A program made the position numbers and the translations under genes. Shown piece after piece: positions 7,616 to 13,700 of a stretch of 14,243 nt of DNA. The notes beneath the pieces were generated by a model. That model had not been told where the DNA came from. It did no database searches and saw only the letters and a program-made list of their open reading frames with translations. The DNA is from RXIX01 sp003989075. Its GTDB lineage: Bacteria; Pseudomonadota; Gammaproteobacteria; Competibacterales; Competibacteraceae. The stretch lies in NCBI GenBank assembly GCA_029780415.1, contig JAKOYN010000033.1, positions 1-14,243 of the forward strand, read 5' to 3'. Positions within the stretch are counted from its first letter, which is position 1. Every line of letters starts with the position of its first letter.

Positions 7616-8223
7616 GAGGGGCGCGCGCCGATACCGCGCAGATACAGGGGCAGCAGGCGCTCGGCGGCGGCGGGCAGGCCACGCGGATCGCCGGCAAGCA
7701 GGCTTTGCATCACCAGTCCCTGAATCGTGCCAATGAACAGGGTGGCAGCGGCGGTTTCATCAAGCGCCGGATCGACCAGCGCCAGGGTTTTGGCCTGTGC
7801 CAGCAGTGCGGTCACGCGCTGCCGGTAGCGGTCGAGCAGGCCGCGTACCCGCTGCTTGACCGGGTTATCGGCGGGCTTTTGCATCTCGTTGAACACCAGC
7901 CGTGGCGCGGATGGATGGGCGGCGATGAAGGCGACATGGGCATTGAACAGCCGTTGCAGACCTTCCACCGGGTTGCAGGCGGTGTCGAGGGCGGTAGCGA
8001 TGGCATCGCCCAGGTTTTGCTCCAGCCAGTCGATCACCGCCAGCCAGATCGCTTCCCGGCTTGGAAAATGGCGGAATACCGCGCCCTGGGTCAGGCCGAT
8101 ATGCTGGGCGATAGCCTGGGTGGTGATGGCGTCGGGACTGTTCGCGGTGGCCAGCAGCAGTACGGCGTGGACGATTTCCTGTTGCCGCTCCTCGGTGGAC
8201 AGGCGGGTTTTGGCGGGCATCAT
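7612..8223 (-). CDS. TetR-family repressor, likely autoregulator of the ABC exporter operon
   Basis: The 203-residue protein has a TetR-type N-terminal helix-turn-helix: TTQAIAQHIGLTQGAVFRHF (34-53), followed by PSREAIWLAVI. The C-terminal helical part is the variable ligand-binding and dimerisation domain, of the kind typical for regulators of efflux pumps. It is the first gene of the operon and overlaps the adaptor gene by four bases. A perfect palindrome (8237-8258) lies 14 bases before its start, at the likely transcription start site. The simplest model is that TetR represses its own operon and is released by a compound that the pump exports. Two adjacent ATG codons (8223 and 8220) are possible starts; neither has a strong Shine-Dalgarno sequence. 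The inducer is unknown. Confidence 0.93.
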   Translation of the reverse strand: MMPAKTRLSTEERQQEIVHAVLLLATANSPDAITTQAIAQHIGLTQGAVFRHFPSREAIWLAVIDWLEQNLGDAIATALDTACNPVEGLQRLFNAHVAFIAAHPSAPRLVFNEMQKPADNPVKQRVRGLLDRYRQRVTALLAQAKTLALVDPALDETAAATLFIGTIQGLVMQSLLAGDPRGLPAAAERLLPLYLRGIGARPS

Positions 8224-8236
8224 GAGGTGCTCATTA

Positions 8237-8258
8237 AGATAGTAATTGATTACTATCT
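8237..8258. promoter_or_regulatory. Perfect inverted repeat, probable TetR operator
   Basis: Half-sites AGATAGTAAT (8237-8246) and ATTACTATCT (8249-8258) are exact reverse complements around a 2-base centre (TG). The AT-rich palindrome stands out in a GC-rich region and lies just downstream of the predicted -10 of the tetR operon, which is a classic repressor position. Binding by the adjacent TetR protein is inferred. Confidence 0.85.
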
Positions 8259-8259
8259 A

Positions 8260-8287
8260 ATGATGGCGTGGAAATGCGCAGTGTCAA
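8260..8287 (-). promoter_or_regulatory. Predicted sigma-70 promoter of the tetR-exporter operon
   Basis: On the minus strand a perfect -35 TTGACA (8287-8282) is followed after 16 bases by CATCAT (8265-8260), which matches the -10 consensus at four of six positions. The predicted transcription start falls inside the palindrome, so a bound repressor would block initiation. The -10 is weak, so the assignment is moderate. Confidence 0.55.
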
Positions 8288-8295
8288 GCGGTGGT

Positions 8296-8340
8296 AGAAA
8301 TATTGAAACCGGCGGGTCGCGTCCAGCAAACCGCCGGGTT
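8296..8340 (-). terminator. Probable rho-independent terminator after mmdB
   Basis: On the minus strand, starting 11 bases past the mmdB stop, CCGGCGG (8337-8331) pairs with CCGCCGG (8315-8309) over a 15-base loop. With one bulged base the stem extends by two A-T pairs. The 3' side runs into TTTCAATATTTCT, a U-rich but not uniform tail. It would end the mmd operon before the tetR promoter, reducing read-through into the exporter operon on the same strand. Confidence 0.65.
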
Positions 8341-8348
8341 GAAGGGGA

Positions 8349-9617
8349 TTAGCCTCGCTGCATCATGGGCAGCAGGAAGGCAATTAGGGTTGCGGCGAAA
8401 ATAGCGCTGGTGATCACACCACTGATATTAGCGCCCAAGGCGTGCGGCAGGATGATGACCCCCGGCCCTACCGACTTCTGTGCGACTTTAGCCGTGGTCG
8501 GCACGCAACTCACCCCGGCGATACCGATGACCGGGTTGTATTTCTTACCCGACCAGTAGTACATCACATAGCCGCCCAGAATCCCGCCGATGCCGGAAAT
8601 CAGTAGCGCCAGAATGCCCAGCACCAACAATTTCAACACCACTGGATTCAGGATTGTGTTGGCCTCGCACAGCACACCCAACAAAAGCCCTAGGAAGAAG
8701 GTTGAGCCGTACAGCACTGTGTTGGAGAACAGTTCATAGAAATTGGGCAGATCGCTTTCGCGAATGACCACACCCAGGAACAGCGACAGGAGCAGCGGCG
8801 ATGCCACTGGGAACAACAGGCTCAGGAGCACGCAGGCGATCACGGCGAACACCAGTTTCTCGTTCGAGGTGATGGTGCGGGTCTTTTCCACCGGCATCGG
8901 CAAGGCGCGCAGCCGTTCCGGAATCATCAGCTTGATCAGGTATGGATAGCCACCATAGGTCAATCCCAGGTAGAGATAGGCCACCACAGTGATCGGCACG
9001 AATAAATCCCGAGCCAGTTGCAGCGACGTGAACAATACCATCGGCCCATCAGCGCCGCCGATGGTCGCGACCGCCGCCGCCTGCCCTGGATTCAGGCCCA
9101 TTGCTACCGCGATCGGAAAGACCACCGCCGTTCCCAATTCAGCGAACAGGGCCAGAATCATGCTCTGAAATGGCCGGGCCATGACGAAGCCGACATCCAG
9201 CAGGGTACCAATGCCCATGAACACCAGACAGGCGATCAGACCATTGCTGAACATGAAGGTGTAGATCGGCTGCAGCCAGTCGATTTGCAGGATGTTCACC
9301 AGCGCATTAGTGTCCTGCGCCAACGGAGCGACGAACAAGGTGCCGGGCAATTGCTGCGTTTGGCCGGCGGCGATGTTCATACCGGTCGCCGGATCGTAGG
9401 CGGAGAAAAACATCACGCCGGCGTTGACCGTTGCCATGCCCAGCCCCATCGGAATCATCAGCAGGGCTTCCAGAACGCCCTTGCGTCCGAGATAGAGCAG
9501 CAGGATTCCCAGGAAAATCAGGAACACCCGGCCAAAGGCGATCTTGGGGTCGGTGGAGAATCCTTGCACCAGGGTGTTGACGCCCTGGAAAAGATCAAGA
9601 AAGTTCAGGGATTCCAT
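8349..9617 (-). CDS. mmdB: Na+-translocating acyl-CoA decarboxylase beta subunit (MmdB/OadB family)
   Basis: The 422-residue integral membrane protein has many hydrophobic helices and the signatures of the Na+-pumping decarboxylase beta family. It decarboxylates carboxybiotin and exports Na+. The helix-breaking motif IGGADGP (187-192) holds Asp190, the counterpart of Asp203 of Klebsiella oxaloacetate decarboxylase. The motif NPVIGIAGVSCVP (361-373) supplies Asn361, Gly365 and Ser370, matching Asn373, Gly377 and Ser382. The position matching Arg389 is Lys377 here, a conservative but notable change; these equivalences come from memory of the Klebsiella numbering and were aligned by eye. GGGAG with eight bases of spacing precedes the ATG. 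It is the last gene of the A-D-C-B cluster, 18 bases after the biotin carrier. Methylmalonyl-CoA is the likely complex substrate, by gene order and the CoA-type carboxyltransferase. Confidence 0.93.
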   Translation of the reverse strand: MESLNFLDLFQGVNTLVQGFSTDPKIAFGRVFLIFLGILLLYLGRKGVLEALLMIPMGLGMATVNAGVMFFSAYDPATGMNIAAGQTQQLPGTLFVAPLAQDTNALVNILQIDWLQPIYTFMFSNGLIACLVFMGIGTLLDVGFVMARPFQSMILALFAELGTAVVFPIAVAMGLNPGQAAAVATIGGADGPMVLFTSLQLARDLFVPITVVAYLYLGLTYGGYPYLIKLMIPERLRALPMPVEKTRTITSNEKLVFAVIACVLLSLLFPVASPLLLSLFLGVVIRESDLPNFYELFSNTVLYGSTFFLGLLLGVLCEANTILNPVVLKLLVLGILALLISGIGGILGGYVMYYWSGKKYNPVIGIAGVSCVPTTAKVAQKSVGPGVIILPHALGANISGVITSAIFAATLIAFLLPMMQRG

Positions 9618-9635
9618 GTGGAACGCTCCCCGGCC

Positions 9636-10040
9636 TTAGCCGATGGTCAGCAACACCTGCCCGGCATCGACCGGATCGCCTGGCTTGACGGCAACGCGGC
9701 TGACGGTGCCACCGCGCTTGGCGACGACATGGGTGATCATCTTCATCGCTTCCAGCGACACCAGCTTGTCGCCTTCATTGACCGCCTGGCCGACGCTGAC
9801 ATGGACGGTCTGCACCACGCCGCCGAGCGGTGCGACTTCATCGCCGGCACCGGAGGCACTGGGCGCGGCGGCAGGTGCAGCGACCGGCGCGGGCGCGGCG
9901 GATACCGTAGCCGGCTGCGGCGGTACGACACTCATGCTGCCTGGTTCCGGGTACAGGTTCTGCACGCCTTCGATCGAAATATCCTCGACCGTAACGACAT
10001 ATTGCTTGCCCTCGACCGTGATGCGGAATTTCTTCTCCAT
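9636..10040 (-). CDS. mmdC: Biotin carboxyl carrier subunit of the decarboxylase (MmdC-like)
   Basis: The 134-residue protein carries biotin between the carboxyltransferase and the membrane beta subunit. It has three parts: an N-terminal segment (1-35), a flexible Pro/Ala linker (about 40-65, PQPATVSAAPAPVAAPAAAP and following), and a biotinyl domain (about 68-134). The biotinylation site is EAMKM with Lys100, and the fold marks GGVVQTVHVSVGQAVNEGD and VKPGDPVDAGQVLL flank it. The long Pro/Ala hinge is typical of these swinging-arm carriers. It sits between the gamma and beta genes, in the position of mmdC. The minus-strand sequence upstream contains GAGAG about eight bases before the ATG. 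Confidence 0.93.
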   Translation of the reverse strand: MEKKFRITVEGKQYVVTVEDISIEGVQNLYPEPGSMSVVPPQPATVSAAPAPVAAPAAAPSASGAGDEVAPLGGVVQTVHVSVGQAVNEGDKLVSLEAMKMITHVVAKRGGTVSRVAVKPGDPVDAGQVLLTIG

Positions 10041-10087
10041 GGATTGCGCTCTCGTTAAGGTTGAAAAGGGGAAAGGGTCGTGTGGAT

Positions 10088-10441
10088 TCAGTGCGGCGCG
10101 CGCGGCGCGTGCGACGTGTGATGGACCGTGCGTGCCTCGGACGTCCAGCTAAAGCCGCGCCGGGGCGCTTCGATGTGAATGATGCGATGTGCACCCATCA
10201 TCGCGGCTACGGCTGCGGTGATCACGGCCAGGTGTTCCTGGGGAATGCCGGCGCTGGCCAGTTGCGGCACGGGCGCAGCCGGTGTCTTGATCGGCGCCGG
10301 GGTCGATGCGTCCTGCGCCTGTCGCGAGAGCGCCCAGACAATGCCGCGAATAATCGCCGCGACCAGCATCGAGATCACGATCACGATGCCGTAGATCACC
10401 AACATGTCGCCGATGGCGTCGAGCGTGGTGTAGCTTTTCAT
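10088..10441 (-). CDS. mmdD: Decarboxylase gamma/delta subunit, single-helix membrane anchor (OadG/MmdD family)
   Basis: The 117-residue protein has one N-terminal transmembrane helix (about 12-38, MLVIYGIVIVISMLVAAI and on), a Pro/Ala linker (about 45-62) and a C-terminal segment that begins IPQEHLAVITAAVAAMMG and ends in a His/Arg-rich tail (ARTVHHTSHAPRAPH). That HxAVIxAAVAA and terminal WxxxxRxxxHxSH layout is characteristic of the OadG/MmdD family, which assembles the carboxyltransferase and beta subunits. The order A, D, C, B in transcription fits known methylmalonyl-CoA decarboxylase operons. No strong Shine-Dalgarno sequence is visible. Short and weakly conserved proteins like this are often missed; context makes the call firm. 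Confidence 0.85.
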   Translation of the reverse strand: MKSYTTLDAIGDMLVIYGIVIVISMLVAAIIRGIVWALSRQAQDASTPAPIKTPAAPVPQLASAGIPQEHLAVITAAVAAMMGAHRIIHIEAPRRGFSWTSEARTVHHTSHAPRAPH

Positions 10442-10471
10442 GGTTGCGGATTCCAGTGCGGGCAGGGCGGA

Positions 10472-12022
10472 TCAGAGCGGAATGTCGCCATGCTTCTTGG
10501 CGGGCCGCAGTTCGCGCTTGGTCAGCAGCTTGCGCAGCGCCAGGGTGATGGTGGCGCGGGTATCGGCGGGCTCGATGACGTCGGTGATGTAGCCGCGCGA
10601 AGCCGACATGTAGGGCGAGGCGAACTTGGCGCGGTATTCCTCGACCAGTTCCTTGGCCTTGGCCTTGCGGTCCTCAGCGCCCTTGAGTTCGCTGCGATAG
10701 AGGATGTTGACCGCACCTTCCGCGCCCATCACGGCGATTTCTGCCGTCGGCCAGGCATAGACCGCGTCGGCGCCCATCTCCTGGGCGCACATCGCCAGAT
10801 AGGAGCCGCCGTAGGCCTTGCGCAGGATGATGGTGATCTTTGGCACCGTCGCCGATGCGTAGGTGTAGAGCATCTTGGCGCCATGGCGGATGATGCCGCC
10901 GCGCTCCTGCTCGATGCCGGGCAGGAAGCCGGGTACATCGACCAGCGTGACCAGCGGGATGTTGAAGGCGTTGCAGAAGCGGATGAAGCGCGCGCCCTTG
11001 TCGGACGAGTCGATATCCATCGCCCCGGCCTTGACCAGCGACTGGTTGGCCAGAATGCCGACTACGATGCCCTGGATACGGGCAAAGCCGACCACGATAT
11101 TGCCCGCCCAGCCGGCATGGATTTCCAGGAACTGACCATTATCGACCAGACGGTTGATAATCAGCTTGACATCCATCGGTTCGGCGGAGGTTTCCGGAAT
11201 CAGAGCGTTGATCTCTTCATCCGGCGACAGGTCGAGATCCGGGTAGGGATGGTGCGGCGGGTCCTCGGTGTTGTTGGAGGGCAGGTAACTGAGCAGAGTC
11301 TTGGCGATCTGGATGGCGTGGCGGTCATCCTCAGCAATGAAGTGCACGTTGCCGCTGACCGTGGCGTGCATCTCGGCGCTGCCGACATCGTCCAGACTGG
11401 TGGTGCGTCCGGTGACCGCCTTGATCACCTCGGGGCCGGTGATGAACATGTAGGCGTTGTTGCGGGTCATGATGATGAAGTCCATCAGCGCCGGCGAGTA
11501 CGATGCGCCACCGGCGCAGGGACCGGCGATGATGGCGATCTGCGGCACCACGCCCGAGAGCAGGACGTTGTTGTAGAACACCTCGCCATAGCCGGACAGC
11601 GCGTCGACCGCTTCCTGGATGCGGGCGCCGGCCGAGTCCTTAAACGCCACCACTGGCACGCCAATCTTCAGGGCAAGCTGCATGGACTGCACGATTTTCT
11701 TGGCGTGCATCTTGCCAAGCGTGCCGCCCATAACTGTGAAATCCTGGCTGAACGCTGCAACGGGCCGGCCATCGACAAAGCCGGTGCCGACCACTACGCC
11801 ATCCGAAGGCAGTTCCTTGTCGGCCAGACCAAAGTGCTTGCCGGCGTGCTTGGCGTGGGTGGCGATTTCCTGGAAGGTATCGGGCTGGAACAGAGCCAGC
11901 AGGCGCTCACGGGCACCGAGCAGACCCTTGGCATGGCGTTCCTGGAGCTTGTCCTCGCCACCACCGGCCATGACCTTGGCGCGGCGTTCCCGCAGGATTT
12001 CGAGCTGTTTCTCAGAGATCAT
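10472..12022 (-). CDS. mmdA: Carboxyltransferase alpha subunit, methylmalonyl-CoA decarboxylase type
   Basis: The 516-residue protein is an acyl-CoA carboxyltransferase (crotonase-fold, two similar halves) like MmdA and propionyl-CoA carboxylase beta. Marks include DSAGARIQEAVDALSGYGE (129-147), GPCAGGASYSPALMDF (167-182), DVPGFLPGIEQERGG (362-376), AYGGSYLAMC (403-412) and the terminal KHGDIPL. It moves CO2 from the acyl-CoA to biotin in the cytoplasm. The start was set at ATG 12022 rather than the 58-codon longer open frame: GAGG (12034-12031) is eight bases upstream and MISEKQLEILRERRAKV begins as the family does. Company with the beta, gamma and biotin-carrier genes makes the Na+-pumping decarboxylase role much likelier than a carboxylase, because no biotin carboxylase is present in the window. 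Methylmalonyl-CoA is the likely substrate; other malonyl-type CoA esters cannot be excluded. Confidence 0.93.
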   Translation of the reverse strand: MISEKQLEILRERRAKVMAGGGEDKLQERHAKGLLGARERLLALFQPDTFQEIATHAKHAGKHFGLADKELPSDGVVVGTGFVDGRPVAAFSQDFTVMGGTLGKMHAKKIVQSMQLALKIGVPVVAFKDSAGARIQEAVDALSGYGEVFYNNVLLSGVVPQIAIIAGPCAGGASYSPALMDFIIMTRNNAYMFITGPEVIKAVTGRTTSLDDVGSAEMHATVSGNVHFIAEDDRHAIQIAKTLLSYLPSNNTEDPPHHPYPDLDLSPDEEINALIPETSAEPMDVKLIINRLVDNGQFLEIHAGWAGNIVVGFARIQGIVVGILANQSLVKAGAMDIDSSDKGARFIRFCNAFNIPLVTLVDVPGFLPGIEQERGGIIRHGAKMLYTYASATVPKITIILRKAYGGSYLAMCAQEMGADAVYAWPTAEIAVMGAEGAVNILYRSELKGAEDRKAKAKELVEEYRAKFASPYMSASRGYITDVIEPADTRATITLALRKLLTKRELRPAKKHGDIPL

Positions 12023-12182
12023 GCACAGATCCTCATGAAGGTGTGATGCGGTTGAAGCGAAAAACGGATGATCGACAATCGCCCGACGGCCCGCGTCCGG
12101 GTTACGCGGGTCTGGTTTTTGTGATGGCGTGCGGGGAAAAACAGTCAGGAAGCAAGATGCGCTGCGGATGGGCGCAAAACCC

Positions 12183-12255
12183 GGTCGATTGTGCAACGAC
12201 CAATCCTAACCCGCTAAGGGTAGCTGAAATAGATAGGGGCCGGATAGTCGTTGCA
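12183..12255 (-). promoter_or_regulatory. Structured leader-like region upstream of mmdA with alternative hairpins
   Basis: This lies in a gap of about 300 bp (12023-12324) where I see no gene. TGCAACGAC (12192-12200) and GTCGTTGCA (12247-12255) are perfect 9-bp inverted repeats, extended by ATCC/GGAT, and they enclose a smaller hairpin (CTAACCC with GGGTAG around 12207-12222). The inner arm overlaps CGACC (12197-12201), which can instead pair with GGTCG (12183-12187), so two exclusive folds are possible. A further 7-bp hairpin, CCCGCGT/ACGCGGG, is at 12090-12110. A regulatory leader for the mmd operon is one reading; no clear promoter was found and function is unproven. Confidence 0.4.
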
Positions 12256-12324
12256 TGGAATTGCGAAAAATCATGGATGCGCGACCGCCCATCTGCATGG
12301 GGCGCATGACGGGTGGCGCTACGC

Positions 12325-12510
12325 TCAAGAAGATTTGGATGCTGGGGTTGGGTGCTCAGCAACCGGTGGAACACTGGCGAGCGTCGGGGCGATGGGCGCA
12401 TCGTTGCCCGGCAGGCTGCGGATCAGTTCACAGCGGCGGTGGGAGCGCTTCAGGGTTTCCTGACTGAGCAGGCGGCGGCGCTGGGCTTGCAGAGCGTCAA
12501 GGCGTCTCAT
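12325..12510 (-). CDS. Unknown 61-residue basic protein coupled to fabD
   Basis: I do not recognise this small ORF. Its ATG at 12510 overlaps the fabD stop in an ATGA arrangement (12507-12510), which usually means translational coupling. A GTG two codons upstream is an alternative start. The N-terminal half is strongly basic and helix-prone (MRRLDALQAQRRRLLSQETL and on), and the C-terminal half is Pro/Ala/Ser-rich and probably disordered (PTLASVPPVAEHPTPASKSS). There is no signal peptide or membrane segment. A role as a small partner of the malonyltransferase is possible but only inferred from the overlap. Chance openness cannot be ruled out at this length. Confidence 0.5.
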   Translation of the reverse strand: MRRLDALQAQRRRLLSQETLKRSHRRCELIRSLPGNDAPIAPTLASVPPVAEHPTPASKSS

Positions 12511-13490
12511 CGGCACAGGGCCTCGGCCGCGCTGCGCAGGGTCTGGCTATTGATGGCGGTGTGATGCTGCACGCTGAAATCGGAACCGCGCAGTGCCTTC
12601 TTGATCATGCTTTCCAGGTTGGGCCGCTTGTCCTCGGGGTTGGGGCCGCTGCCGAGGCCGCCGCCGAATTCGACGATAGTGTTGATGCCGTCATGGAAGG
12701 CGGTTTCCAGATTGCCGATCCAGTTCACCGGGTTGAACAGCTGGAAAAACAGCCGGGTCTTGATCGTGGCCGGATCCGCGTCGTGATGGCCGCCGGTGTA
12801 GTTGGAGAGTACGCGGATCGCCGGGGCCTGCAGGGTCGCGGCGTCGAGCATCGGCCGGAAGTGCAGGGCGGCAGCGATCATGTAGAAGGTGTGGAAGGCG
12901 CCCTCGGTCTTGAGCCGGGTCGGCTTCTTGCGCGGAAACTGGGCCAGGGCAGCCTCGGTAAGCCGGTCGAGATCCTCGCCGCGCCCGCCGACTACGGTCT
13001 GATCGGCCAGATTGCAGGCGGCGATGGCGCAGAAGTACTGTTCCGCCAGTGGCCGCACCGTGTCCAGATGCAGCGGGAAGGCCAGCATTTCCCCTTCGCC
13101 ATAAGTGCCCATGCACTCGCCGCGCTGCTGCACCAGGCGCAGGGCGGTAGCGAAATCCAGGGCGTCGGCAGCGACCAGGGCGCAGTACTCGCCGAGGCTG
13201 TGGCCGGCGGCGAGTACTGGCTTGACCTGCCCGCCGGTCAGTTCGCGGAAGATGTCCAGGCAGGCCAGCGAGTGGGTGAGCAGGGCCGGCTGGGTGTAGC
13301 GGGTCAGCTTGAGGGTTTCTTCCGGCCCCTCCTGGCAGAGTTTTACCAGGTCATAGCCCAGGATGTCGCTGGCGTGTGCGTAAAGACGCGCGGCAACCGG
13401 GAAGTCGCGGATCAGGTCGCTACCCATGCCAACATACTGGGAGCCCTGTCCAGGGAATACGAACATGATCTGCGGGTCATGACTCGACAC
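12507..13490 (-). CDS. fabD: FabD-like malonyl-CoA:ACP acyltransferase
   Basis: The 327-residue cytoplasmic enzyme transfers a malonyl group from CoA to acyl carrier protein. It shows FPGQGSQYVGMG (12-23), the nucleophile elbow GHSLGE (96-101, Ser98), QQRGECM with Arg123, GAFHT with catalytic His200, and QLFNPVNW (250-257). GAFH is the malonyl-type signature, so an ethylmalonyl or methylmalonyl preference is not indicated. The C-terminus is unusual: EFGGGLGSGPNPEDKRPNLE (274-293) replaces the simple GPGxVL segment of typical FabD. The start is GTG at 13490, preceded by GGAAGGA seven bases upstream. No other fatty-acid genes are in view, so this may be a second, specialised copy rather than the housekeeping one; that is inference. 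It has its own promoter and a small coupled ORF downstream. Confidence 0.9.
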   Translation of the reverse strand: MSSHDPQIMFVFPGQGSQYVGMGSDLIRDFPVAARLYAHASDILGYDLVKLCQEGPEETLKLTRYTQPALLTHSLACLDIFRELTGGQVKPVLAAGHSLGEYCALVAADALDFATALRLVQQRGECMGTYGEGEMLAFPLHLDTVRPLAEQYFCAIAACNLADQTVVGGRGEDLDRLTEAALAQFPRKKPTRLKTEGAFHTFYMIAAALHFRPMLDAATLQAPAIRVLSNYTGGHHDADPATIKTRLFFQLFNPVNWIGNLETAFHDGINTIVEFGGGLGSGPNPEDKRPNLESMIKKALRGSDFSVQHHTAINSQTLRSAAEALCR

Positions 13491-13533
13491 GGAGTGTTCC
13501 TTCCTTCATGAGGGGTGGTGAAACAAGCGCGCA

Positions 13534-13562
13534 AAGATACGGCCAAGCCGCTGATAAGGCAA
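13534..13562 (-). promoter_or_regulatory. Predicted promoter of the fabD-like gene
   Basis: On the minus strand TTGCCT (13562-13557) and TATCTT (13539-13534) are separated by exactly 17 bases; each matches the sigma-70 consensus at four of six positions. The site is 44 bases before the GTG start and about 28 bases from the end of the TnpB element, so the insertion seems to have left it intact. Confidence 0.5.
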
Positions 13563-13589
13563 GGAGAGCGGTAGCACGCCGTGGCTGTA

Positions 13590-13700
13590 TTGACATCCTC
13601 CCCGCCCCCCGCCTACGCGGGGGCAGGCCCTGAAGGGAGGGGATTCCTGACTCACTTCAGAGCCAGCGTATGATGCCCCATACGGAGAATGTTCAGTGCT
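13590..13700 (-). ncRNA. Probable omega RNA (reRNA) scaffold at the TnpB element right end
   Basis: TnpB proteins use an RNA made from the 3' end of their own gene and the right end of the element; the bases just beyond the end act as guide. Here the hairpin block 13596-13646 fits the scaffold, including CCTCCC (13597-13602) that can pair with GGGAGG (13635-13640). The would-be guide is the flank at 13589-13570. The 5' limit inside tnpB is only an estimate, and no experiment supports transcription. Confidence 0.45.

Noticed and set aside
10061..12046. Long open frame (661 codons) on the plus strand across the mmdA-mmdD region
   Set aside because: It runs antisense to mmdA and mmdD, whose proteins have clear family motifs. 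Its translation is rich in His, Arg, Gly and Asp, as antisense frames of GC-rich genes are, and shows no domain.
12090..12120. Hairpin CCCGCGT/ACGCGGG followed five bases later by TTTTT on the plus strand, looking like a terminator
   Set aside because: No plus-strand gene ends near here; in the minus direction, where mmdA is read, no T-run follows the stem. Kept only as part of the structured gap.
12023..12196. Upstream extension of mmdA by 58 codons
   Set aside because: The extra residues do not resemble the family N-terminus, and a good GAGG ribosome binding site precedes the internal ATG at 12022.
12284..12306. Hairpin around CGCCCAT/ATGGGCG after the small ORF as a transcription terminator for fabD
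   Set aside because: It has a bulge and the nearest T-run on the minus strand is more than ten bases beyond the stem; too weak to call.
12561..13511. 316-codon open frame on the plus strand opposite fabD
   Set aside because: It is antisense to a gene with intact FabD catalytic motifs and has no domain of its own.
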